A stretch of 25,171 bases of DNA from Bacteroidales bacterium (GTDB taxonomy: Bacteria; Bacteroidota; Bacteroidia; Bacteroidales; UBA7960), in the NCBI GenBank assembly GCA_007122505.1, contig SKTQ01000097.1:1-25171 (forward strand), given 5' to 3'. Each line of letters starts with the position of its first letter. Position 1 is the stretch's first letter. The translations under genes and the position numbers were made by a program. Positions 1 through 7,307 of this stretch are shown here, piece by piece. Below the pieces are notes generated by a model. It was not told the origin of the DNA and made no database searches. It saw nothing but the letters and a program-made list of their open reading frames with translations.

Positions 1-165
1 AAAGACGATGACTCTGTACTTGAGCGAAGAAAGACCATCAAGAAAAAAAGTGAAGAAAACCTGATTCCTCCCGCTAACCATTCACAGCCGGATCCAATCA
101 TGAAAAACCAGCCCGACAGCGAAAAGAGCCTCGGTTCCTCAAGAGATTCAGAAAAATCAGAATAA
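1..165 (+). CDS. C-terminal tail of an unidentified protein (partial, 5' end outside window)
   Basis: Reading frame 1 is open from the window edge to a TAA at 163-165, giving 54 residues. The peptide is very hydrophilic, rich in Lys, Glu, Ser and Asp, with a basic KKK stretch near residues 15-17 and a Ser/Asp/Glu-rich end. It looks like a disordered C-terminal extension rather than a folded domain. No family can be recognised from this fragment. It lies 50 bp upstream of pyrG on the same strand, so it is probably the preceding gene of the same run. That this is a real coding end is inferred from the open frame up to the edge and the abrupt AT-rich gap after the stop. Confidence 0.5.
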   Translation, partial: KDDDSVLERRKTIKKKSEENLIPPANHSQPDPIMKNQPDSEKSLGSSRDSEKSE

Positions 166-190
166 GAATGCTTGTGTGACAATCTTTTCT

Positions 191-198
191 TACTTTCG
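191..198 (+). promoter_or_regulatory. Possible Bacteroidota -7 element upstream of pyrG
   Basis: TACTTTCG differs by one base from the Bacteroidota -7 consensus TAnnTTTG. A TTG that could act as the -33 element lies at 172-174, 16 bases upstream, which is a little short. The element ends 17 bases before the pyrG ATG. One mismatch and sub-optimal spacing make this a weak call. Confidence 0.3.
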
Positions 199-215
199 CA
201 TCTTAATTCGTCATT

Positions 216-1835
216 ATGCCGGGAGTCAAACTACATACCAGGTTTGTTTTTGTAACAGGTGGTGTAACTTCTTCGCTTGGAAAGGGAATCATATCTGCAT
301 CGCTTGCCAAGCTTTTGCAGGCCAGGGGTTTTACCGTCACCATACAGAAACTTGACCCCTATATCAATATCGATCCCGGCACCCTGAACCCATACGAACA
401 CGGCGAATGTTATGTGACCGAAGACGGTGCAGAAACCGATCTTGACCTTGGGCACTACGAAAGGTTTTTGAACGTACCAACATCCCAGGCCAACAATGTT
501 ACCACCGGCCGGATTTACCAGGCCGTGATTGAAAAGGAAAGACGTGGCGACTACCTCGGTGAAACCGTACAGGTTATTCCACACATCACCGATGAGATCA
601 AATACCGCATCCGGTTATTGGGCGAATGCAGGAAGTATGATTTTGTTATTACGGAAATTGGCGGCACCGTGGGTGATATTGAATCCCTGCCCTACATCGA
701 AGCCATCCGCCAGCTTAAATGGGAGATGGGTACAAACAGCCTGGTGATTCACCTTACCCTTATCCCCTATTTGTCGGCAGCAAAGGAACTTAAAACAAAA
801 CCCACACAACATTCTGTAAAAACCATGCTCGAATATGGTGTGCAACCCGATATCCTGGTTTGCCGCACCGAAAGACCATTAAACCAAGGTATCCGCAATA
901 AAATTGCGCTGTTTTGCAACGTGGATGCAAGCTCAGTAATCGAATCCATCGACACCAACAGCATTTACAAGGTTCCCCTGCTGATGAAAGCTGAAAGGCT
1001 TGACAGTGTCGTATTGAAAAAGACAAAGGCCCCGGCCAAACGTCCACCAAGTCTCAAAAAATGGGAAGGCTTTATACGGAAGCTGGAAACTCCCAGGAAG
1101 ACCATTGACATAGGACTGGTGGGCAAATACGTTGAATTGGTTGATGCCTATAAGTCAATCATTGAAGCCTTGATTCATGCAGGCACTGAAAACCATTGCA
1201 AGGTGAATCTCAGGTTGATCCACTCCGAACAACTGGATGATAACAACCTGGTTGAAAAGCTGGCCGGTCTGAAAGGCCTTATCGTTGCACCGGGGTTTGG
1301 AGATCGCGGAATAGAAGGAAAAATATCTGCCATTACCTACGTCAGGAAAAACAACATTCCCTTTTTTGGTATCTGTCTTGGCATGCAATGCGCAATGATA
1401 GAGTTTGCCAGGAATGTCCTCAATATCCCCCATGCCCACTCAACCGAAATGGCCCCCTCAACACCCGATCCCGTTATTGACATCATGGAAGAACAAAAAA
1501 AAGTCCATATCAAGGGCGGAACCATGAGGCTTGGTGCATACCCATGTCAATTAAAACCGATGAGCCTGGCGCAAAAAATATACGGCAAAGAGCTCATATC
1601 TGAACGTCACCGGCACAGGTACGAAGTCAACAATACTTATCTTGAACGTTTTGAAAAGGCAGGGCTGATCCCATCCGGGATAAATCCCGAAACCGAACTG
1701 GTAGAGATCGTTGAGCTGAAAGACCATCCCTGGTTTATCGGCGTTCAGTTTCATCCCGAATACAAAAGCACGGTTGATGCCCCCCACCCGCTTTTTATCG
1801 ACTTTGTTCGAGCTGCCAAAGCCAATCCTTTATAA
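216..1835 (+). CDS. pyrG: CTP synthase (glutamine hydrolysing)
   Basis: Converts UTP to CTP using ATP and ammonia from glutamine, the last step of de novo pyrimidine nucleotide synthesis; cytosolic. The 539-residue length is normal for the family. Residues 9-275 are the amidoligase (synthase) domain, with the GGVTSSLGKG P-loop-like motif at 15-24 and GGTVGDIE at 149-156. Residues about 296-535 are the class I glutamine amidotransferase, with the nucleophile Cys387 in GICLGMQCA and the His513/Glu515 pair in QFHPEY. All key residues are present. The ATG at 216 is the only start that leaves a normal short N-terminus. No clear Shine-Dalgarno is visible, as is usual for Bacteroidota. yidC follows after 59 bp with its own promoter-like element. 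Confidence 0.97.
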   Translation: MPGVKLHTRFVFVTGGVTSSLGKGIISASLAKLLQARGFTVTIQKLDPYINIDPGTLNPYEHGECYVTEDGAETDLDLGHYERFLNVPTSQANNVTTGRIYQAVIEKERRGDYLGETVQVIPHITDEIKYRIRLLGECRKYDFVITEIGGTVGDIESLPYIEAIRQLKWEMGTNSLVIHLTLIPYLSAAKELKTKPTQHSVKTMLEYGVQPDILVCRTERPLNQGIRNKIALFCNVDASSVIESIDTNSIYKVPLLMKAERLDSVVLKKTKAPAKRPPSLKKWEGFIRKLETPRKTIDIGLVGKYVELVDAYKSIIEALIHAGTENHCKVNLRLIHSEQLDDNNLVEKLAGLKGLIVAPGFGDRGIEGKISAITYVRKNNIPFFGICLGMQCAMIEFARNVLNIPHAHSTEMAPSTPDPVIDIMEEQKKVHIKGGTMRLGAYPCQLKPMSLAQKIYGKELISERHRHRYEVNNTYLERFEKAGLIPSGINPETELVEIVELKDHPWFIGVQFHPEYKSTVDAPHPLFIDFVRAAKANPL

Positions 1836-1843
1836 TACCCTGT

Positions 1844-1871
1844 TTTGGTTCAAGCTTTTCACTTATCTTTG
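1844..1871 (+). promoter_or_regulatory. Bacteroidota-type promoter for yidC
   Basis: TATCTTTG at 1864-1871 matches the -7 consensus TAnnTTTG exactly. TTTG at 1844-1847 is a candidate -33 element, with 16 bases between them. Transcription would start near 1876-1879, leaving a leader of fewer than 20 bases before the yidC ATG at 1895. The exact -7 match in a 59-bp intergenic gap supports the call; the spacing is slightly short. Confidence 0.5.
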
Positions 1872-1894
1872 CAGTCGCAAAAATCATTTAACAA

Positions 1895-3838
1895 ATGACC
1901 AGAGACAACATCATCGGGCTGATTATTATCGCCGTTATCATCATTGGATATAGTATTTGGATGGCTCCAAGCGAAGAAGAGCGCCTGGAAGCAAGGAGAA
2001 TACAGGATAGTATTGCAGAAGTACAACGGATGCAAGCCGAAGAGCGTCAAAGACAATTGGAGGAAACCGCCATAACAGTCGAAGAGCAAATTCCTGAAAG
2101 GGTAGCAGATGACCCTGCCATCCCCGATAAACTCGAACAACAAAGGCTTAGAGACAGGATGGGGTTTTTCTCACGCAGCGCCACAGGTGAAGAAGAACTT
2201 TTTGTGTTGGAAACCGAAGTACTGCGGCTGCAATTTACCAATAAAGGAGGCCATATCCAAACCGCCGAGTTAACAGAGTTCAGGCGTTTCAACCAGGAAC
2301 CGCTTATGCTCATAACCGGCGAAGACGACCAGTTTACCTTCAATTTCTTTTCCGGTAACAGAAATATTTCAACCGAAAACCTGTTTTTTATCCCCTATCT
2401 TAATAACCTGCCGGTTACCGATGACAGGCATTTCAACATTGGAGGTGATGAAAGAGCAATATTCTCCATGCGCGCTTACAGCGACTTCCACACCGAAGAA
2501 CAACCCAGCTATATCGAAATGACATATGATATAGCAGCCGATCAATACATGATTGATTTCGATATCCGGTTCATCGGTATGCGCGAAGCCATCGCACCCA
2601 ACACCACCTTCCTCACCCTCGACTGGCAACAAAAACTGCCCAGACAGGAAAAAAGCCGTCAAAACGAACTGAACAATACAACCGTATTCTACAAATATGC
2701 CACCAACGAAGTTTCCAGATTAAGGCCCGGCAGGGATGGTTCAGAACGGCTGACAACCAGCGTCAGATGGATATCATTCAAACAACAGTTCTTCTCAACC
2801 GTACTCATCGGAACTGAAGGTATGGCAAACGCCGACGTGGCCAGCAGAACCCTGCCGGAGGATAATGAAGAGTTTCTGAAGATCATGTCAGCCTCCATAA
2901 ACCTGGACTATGACGCCAGAACCGACAATGAATATCCCATGCAATGGTTCCTGGGTCCCAATAACTATCGTCTGTTTACTTCGCTGGACCTTGAACTGGA
3001 ACGCAAAATCCCACTGGGATGGGGCTTCTTCCTGACCTCCTGGATAAACCGTTTTGTGGTGATCCCGATGTTCAACTATCTTGATGGTTTTGACCTGAAT
3101 TACGGCATCATCATTCTGATCCTTACAGTTCTGTTAAAGGTTATCCTGCTGCCCATCGCATACAAAACCTATCTTTCGCAGGCAAAAATGCGCCTGTTGA
3201 AACCGGAAATCGATGAGCTGAGCAAAAAATTCCCGAAAAAGGAGGATGCCATGAAGAAGCAGCAGGCTACGATGTCGCTGTATAAAAAAGCGGGTGTAAA
3301 CCCAATGTCGGGCTGCATCCCCATGCTTCTTCAGCTACCAATACTTATTGCGCTGTTCCGCTTCTTCCCTGCTTCAATTGAGCTTCGCCAGGAAGGTTTC
3401 CTGTGGGCCGACGACCTGTCATCCTATGATTCCATTTTTGATCTGCCATTTTCAATCCCGTTTTATGGCGATCATGTCAGCCTCTTCACACTCCTGATGG
3501 CAGGCTCCATGATCATCTATACCCACATGAACTCTCAAATGATGAGTACCGGTAATCAAATGCCCGGTATGAAAACAATGCTCTACATCATGCCGGTGAT
3601 GCTGTTGGGTATTTTCAACAATTTTGCTTCAGGCCTGAGCTACTATTATTTTCTGGCAAATGTGATCACCTTTGGCCAGATGTTTATTTTCCGCCGTTTC
3701 ATTGATGAAGACGCGCTTCATGCCAAAATTGAAGAAAACAAAAAGAAACCGGTTAAAAAGTCCAAATGGCAAATGAGGATGGAAGAGCTGGCAAGGCAAC
3801 AGGAAGCCCAAAAGAAGAAAAAGCGGAAACGCCAATAA
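1895..3838 (+). CDS. yidC: Membrane protein insertase YidC
   Basis: Inserts and folds inner-membrane proteins, alone or with SecYEG. The 647-residue protein has the Gram-negative layout: an N-terminal transmembrane anchor at residues 5-23, a charged coiled region at 26-88, a large periplasmic beta domain at about 100-370, and the conserved insertase core from about 375 to 610. The core holds the loop after the second membrane helix (AKMRLLKPEI, 430-439) and the signature helices around NPMSGCIPMLLQLPI. The tail after residue 610 is strongly basic, ending KKKKRKRQ, a type of tail linked to ribosome binding in some YidC proteins. The position matching the groove arginine of E. coli (Arg366) is Lys415 by my alignment. 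It lies between pyrG and purB with a 116-bp gap before purB. Confidence 0.96.
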   Translation: MTRDNIIGLIIIAVIIIGYSIWMAPSEEERLEARRIQDSIAEVQRMQAEERQRQLEETAITVEEQIPERVADDPAIPDKLEQQRLRDRMGFFSRSATGEEELFVLETEVLRLQFTNKGGHIQTAELTEFRRFNQEPLMLITGEDDQFTFNFFSGNRNISTENLFFIPYLNNLPVTDDRHFNIGGDERAIFSMRAYSDFHTEEQPSYIEMTYDIAADQYMIDFDIRFIGMREAIAPNTTFLTLDWQQKLPRQEKSRQNELNNTTVFYKYATNEVSRLRPGRDGSERLTTSVRWISFKQQFFSTVLIGTEGMANADVASRTLPEDNEEFLKIMSASINLDYDARTDNEYPMQWFLGPNNYRLFTSLDLELERKIPLGWGFFLTSWINRFVVIPMFNYLDGFDLNYGIIILILTVLLKVILLPIAYKTYLSQAKMRLLKPEIDELSKKFPKKEDAMKKQQATMSLYKKAGVNPMSGCIPMLLQLPILIALFRFFPASIELRQEGFLWADDLSSYDSIFDLPFSIPFYGDHVSLFTLLMAGSMIIYTHMNSQMMSTGNQMPGMKTMLYIMPVMLLGIFNNFASGLSYYYFLANVITFGQMFIFRRFIDEDALHAKIEENKKKPVKKSKWQMRMEELARQQEAQKKKKRKRQ

Positions 3839-3843
3839 TAATG

Positions 3844-3878
3844 CCGGACAGAACCGGAATCTAATGGTGCCGGTCCGG
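3844..3878 (+). repeat. GC-rich inverted repeat between yidC and purB
   Basis: CCGGAC (3844-3849) and GTCCGG (3873-3878) are perfect inverted copies. A nested ACCGG (3853-3857) and CCGGT (3870-3874) compete for the same right arm. No T-run follows, so this is not a typical intrinsic terminator. It could be an mRNA processing or stabilising stem in the yidC-purB leader, or chance. Confidence 0.3.
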
Positions 3879-3954
3879 AAAACTGGAACAGGACCAGGTG
3901 TTGCCGATATATAATCATTTTCCCGGGCAGCTTATCCCGGATAAGCAAACAGCC

Positions 3955-5307
3955 ATGCAAAGTCTTTCCAATATCAGTCCGGTCGATGGCCGATACCAAA
4001 AAATAACCCGCCCCCTCAGCGCCTACTTCTCCGAAGAGGCATTGATAAGGTACCGGGTTATGGTGGAAGTCAGATATTTCCTGGCACTCGCCGATATACC
4101 GCTTCCGCCCCTGGGCCATATCAAAAAAGAAGACCTGGAAAAAGTCCGAAGTGTAGCCGATTCTTTCGACCACAACCATGCCTTGCGTGTCAAAGCCATT
4201 GAAGAGGAAACCAATCATGACATCAAAGCGGTTGAGTATTTTATCAAAGAAAGGCTGGATGCGTTTGGCCTGCAGGAATACAGGGAAATGGTGCACTTCG
4301 CACTCACATCCCAGGATATCAACAATACAGCCTTACCCTTATCCTTAAAAGAAGGTCTGGAGGCAGTGATCTATCCTGCATTGGATGAATTGATGATTAA
4401 GATCCGGGAGTTGTCCAACAATTGGCTGCAAATCCCGATGCTGGCCCGAACACACGGTCAACCGGCCTCCCCCACTACTGTAGGAAAAGAATTACGTGTG
4501 TTCCATGAAAGGCTGTCACAACAGATAAATATGCTGAAAGCTTTACCATTCAAAGCAAAATTCGGTGGTGCTACAGGAAATTTCAACGCACACCACGTGT
4601 GTTATCCGGATATTGACTGGAACCTTTTTGCTGACAAACTCGTGCAATCACTCGGTTTGGAAAGGTCAAGAATCACCACACAAATCGATCATTACGATGG
4701 TTTGGCTGCTATGTTCGACAATCTGAAACGCATCCTTACCATTTTAATTGACCTGTCAAGAGATTGCTGGTCATACATTTCAATGGACTACTTTACCCAA
4801 AAAGTGCTGGAATCGGAAACAGGTTCTTCAGCAATGCCTCATAAAGTAAATCCCATTGATTTTGAAAATGCAGAAGGCAATGCTGGTGTGGCTATTGCCC
4901 TGTTAGAGCATCTTTCGGCGAAATTGCCGGTGAGCAGGCTGCAACGGGACCTGAGTGACTCTACCGTTCTCCGCAATATCGGTGTACCTCTCGGACATAT
5001 GCTTATTGCCCTCAAAGCCGTAAGCAAAGGTCTGGGAAAAATAGGTGTGAACACCCAGCAAATCAATGAAGACCTTGAAAAGCATACAGTTGTGGTCTCC
5101 GAGGCTATACAAAGCATGCTCCGTAGCATGAATTACCCTGAACCATATGAGGCATTAAAAAAATTAACCAGGCAAAACCGGACCATTACCCGGGAGATGA
5201 TTGACCAGTTTATCGATAATCTGGACATTGATCCGCAAGACAAAGAACGAATGAAAAAGATAAGCCCATTCAACTATACCGGTATCATCCCCGATCCTTT
5301 ACCCTGA
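3955..5307 (+). CDS. purB: Adenylosuccinate lyase
   Basis: Fumarase/aspartase-superfamily enzyme that cleaves SAICAR to AICAR and adenylosuccinate to AMP, both with release of fumarate, in purine synthesis; cytosolic homotetramer. The 450-residue product resembles the E. coli PurB type: it opens with a SPVDGRY motif, has the catalytic His in ARTHGQPASPT (His167) and the signature loop GSSAMPHKVNPIDFE (about 290-304), which carries the catalytic serine. The frame is open further upstream from a GTG at 3898, but those 19 extra residues are unlike the family, while the ATG at 3955 gives the normal N-terminus. The stop is 18 bp before the ABC exporter gene, so the two are probably co-transcribed. 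Confidence 0.95.
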   Translation: MQSLSNISPVDGRYQKITRPLSAYFSEEALIRYRVMVEVRYFLALADIPLPPLGHIKKEDLEKVRSVADSFDHNHALRVKAIEEETNHDIKAVEYFIKERLDAFGLQEYREMVHFALTSQDINNTALPLSLKEGLEAVIYPALDELMIKIRELSNNWLQIPMLARTHGQPASPTTVGKELRVFHERLSQQINMLKALPFKAKFGGATGNFNAHHVCYPDIDWNLFADKLVQSLGLERSRITTQIDHYDGLAAMFDNLKRILTILIDLSRDCWSYISMDYFTQKVLESETGSSAMPHKVNPIDFENAEGNAGVAIALLEHLSAKLPVSRLQRDLSDSTVLRNIGVPLGHMLIALKAVSKGLGKIGVNTQQINEDLEKHTVVVSEAIQSMLRSMNYPEPYEALKKLTRQNRTITREMIDQFIDNLDIDPQDKERMKKISPFNYTGIIPDPLP

Positions 5308-5325
5308 TAAAACAAGGCTGCACTT

Positions 5326-7146
5326 ATGCGAAACTTTAAATTCATCCTGCGATATCTCATACCCTATTGGCCCAGGGTGGGAATGAATGTGCTGTTTAAT
5401 ATCCTCTCGGTGATTTTTTCCCTGTTCAGCCTGAATATGCTGATCCCCTTTGTGAGCATTCTGTTCAGCACCCACGAGGGACACTACGAACTGATGCCGT
5501 TTCGATTCAATTTCGAAGTTGTCATGAACAACTTCAACTATTATATGGCTAACCTGATTCAGAATCATGGAGAGCTGGCAGCACTCTTTTTCATCAGCAT
5601 GATTGTGATCTTCACAAGCCTCTTTAAAAACGGATTCAGATATCTGGGTTTGTATCATCTGGCCCCGGTGCGGAATGGTGTGGTAAAAGATATCCGCAAC
5701 GACATATACCGGAAAACCATAGATTTACCCCTTTCATACTATTCAAAAGGCCGCAAGGGAGATATCATTTCCCGAATGACCAATGATGTTTCCCAGATCG
5801 AGCTGAGTGTGATCAGCTCCATGGCCCTGGCATTCCGTGATCCTATCACGATCATGGTATTTATGGGCTGGCTGATGCTGATGAGCCCGCAGTTAACCCT
5901 TTTTGTCCTGATTCTTTTACCCATTGCCGGATTCATCATCGGCAGGATTGCCAAATCGTTGAAACCTACAGCCCTGAAAAGTCAAAGCAAACTCGGGCTG
6001 ATTCTTTCGGTAATGGAAGAAACATTATCCGGCCTGCGCATCATCAAAGCCTTCAACGCTGAAAACAAGATGAGGGTGCGATTTCAAAGCCTTAATAATC
6101 TTTATACCCGGATCATGAATAAATTGTACCGTCGCCAGGATCTTGCATCACCTGTCAGTGAATTCCTGGGAACAACGGTCTTTATCGTGATCCTCCTCTT
6201 TGGCGGCTCACTGGTACTCTCCGGAAACAGCACGTTGTCACCGGAAGCCTTCGTAGGTTACCTCGCTATCTTTTCCCAGATTATTCAGCCCGCAAAAAAC
6301 TTTACCAAAGCATGGTACAATGTCCAAAAAGGTCTGGCATCGGCGGAGCGTATCGACAGCGTGCTCACCGCTGAAATAACCATCAAAGACAACCCTGAAG
6401 CCAAATCAAAGAAGGGATTTCATTCCGATATCTCATTTCAGAATGTTTCTTTTAAATACGAAGACAATTATGTGTTGAAAGACATCAATGTTACCATCAA
6501 AAAAGGCCGGAAAGTTGCCCTGGTGGGGCAATCAGGTGCCGGGAAATCAACCTTTGTTGACCTTATTCCACGGTTTTACGATGTGGAAGAAGGAGAGATC
6601 ACCATCGATGGTATTCCATTGCAACAAGTCAGGATCAAGGATTTGCGCAGCCTAATGGGAAATGTAAACCAGGAACCCATATTGTTTAATGACACCTTTT
6701 ATAACAATATTTCCTTTGGTGCTGATGATGTTACCGAAGATGAAGTGATACAGGCGGCACGAATTGCCAATGCGCATGACTTCATCATGGATAGCCCACT
6801 GGGTTACCATACCAACATAGGTGACCGCGGTAGCAAACTGTCAGGCGGGCAAAGACAACGAATCAGTATCGCACGGGCCGTTCTGAAAAACCCACCCATT
6901 CTCATCTTAGATGAAGCCACATCCTCGCTGGATACCGAATCGGAGAAGTACGTGCAGGAGGCGTTGTTGAACGTGATGGAAAACCGCACCTCTATTGTAA
7001 TAGCACACCGGTTATCTACCATCATCAACGCCGACCTCATTTGCGTAATGCACGAGGGACGTATCAGAGAAACAGGCACACACAGCGAGTTACTTGACAA
7101 AGATGGTATCTATAAAAAACTGCACAGCCTCCAGATGTTCTCCTGA
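5326..7146 (+). CDS. MsbA-like ABC exporter (fused permease and ATPase)
   Basis: Homodimeric type IV exporter half-transporter in the inner membrane; the family exports lipids, lipid A-core or drugs. The 606 residues comprise six membrane spans in about residues 15-335 and a nucleotide-binding domain from about 365. The ATPase motifs are complete: Walker A GQSGAGKST (401-409), signature LSGGQ (505-509), Walker B ILILDE (525-530) with Glu530, and the switch His561. The loop between spans 1 and 2 (about 48-85) is long. An MsbA role in lipid A-core flipping is the usual guess for a single housekeeping copy in Bacteroidota, but the substrate cannot be read from the sequence, so no gene symbol is given. 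It follows purB by 18 bp. Confidence 0.92.
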   Translation: MRNFKFILRYLIPYWPRVGMNVLFNILSVIFSLFSLNMLIPFVSILFSTHEGHYELMPFRFNFEVVMNNFNYYMANLIQNHGELAALFFISMIVIFTSLFKNGFRYLGLYHLAPVRNGVVKDIRNDIYRKTIDLPLSYYSKGRKGDIISRMTNDVSQIELSVISSMALAFRDPITIMVFMGWLMLMSPQLTLFVLILLPIAGFIIGRIAKSLKPTALKSQSKLGLILSVMEETLSGLRIIKAFNAENKMRVRFQSLNNLYTRIMNKLYRRQDLASPVSEFLGTTVFIVILLFGGSLVLSGNSTLSPEAFVGYLAIFSQIIQPAKNFTKAWYNVQKGLASAERIDSVLTAEITIKDNPEAKSKKGFHSDISFQNVSFKYEDNYVLKDINVTIKKGRKVALVGQSGAGKSTFVDLIPRFYDVEEGEITIDGIPLQQVRIKDLRSLMGNVNQEPILFNDTFYNNISFGADDVTEDEVIQAARIANAHDFIMDSPLGYHTNIGDRGSKLSGGQRQRISIARAVLKNPPILILDEATSSLDTESEKYVQEALLNVMENRTSIVIAHRLSTIINADLICVMHEGRIRETGTHSELLDKDGIYKKLHSLQMFS

Positions 7147-7170
7147 GTGGTCTATTTATAGAATTATGCG

Positions 7171-7178
7171 TATTTTTG
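7171..7178 (+). promoter_or_regulatory. Bacteroidota -7 element upstream of the deiminase gene
   Basis: TATTTTTG is an exact match to TAnnTTTG. It lies 25 bases after the ABC exporter stop and about 130 bases before the chosen deiminase ATG at 7308. I see no good TTTG -33 element at the expected distance. It also sits inside a small dyad (TATGC...GCATA). If it is used, the mRNA would have a leader of roughly 120 bases. Confidence 0.42.
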
Positions 7179-7194
7179 CATACAATTTCTTTAA

Positions 7195-7236
7195 GGTGAC
7201 CATCCCGGAAAGACAATCGGCCGTTGATAAGTCACC
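7195..7236 (+). repeat. Inverted repeat in the leader of the deiminase gene
   Basis: GGTGAC at 7195-7200 and GTCACC at 7231-7236 are perfect inverted copies enclosing 30 bases. They lie in the predicted 5' leader between the -7 element and the deiminase ATG. The motif does not match any riboswitch class I can recognise by eye. It may be a leader stem or chance. Confidence 0.25.
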
Positions 7237-7307
7237 CGATTCCAACATTGTGGATCTTAAATCGAAATGTTTCGTTCAATAACCTGATAGTTCAATTAAT
7301 TTCAAAC

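Noticed and set aside
3898..3954. Upstream GTG start for purB
   Set aside because: The 19 added residues are not family-like; the ATG at 3955 gives the standard N-terminus.
3718..4296. Minus-strand ORF of 192 codons across the yidC-purB junction
   Set aside because: Runs opposite the conserved ends of two real genes; its translation looks like a shadow and has no family features.
7094..7282. Small plus-strand ORF overlapping the ABC exporter end and the following gap
   Set aside because: Out of frame with both neighbours, covers the promoter region and has no family features.
7224..7307. Upstream TTG start extending the deiminase by 28 residues
   Set aside because: It would bury the signal peptide behind a non-hydrophobic leader; the ATG at 7308 gives a normal signal sequence.
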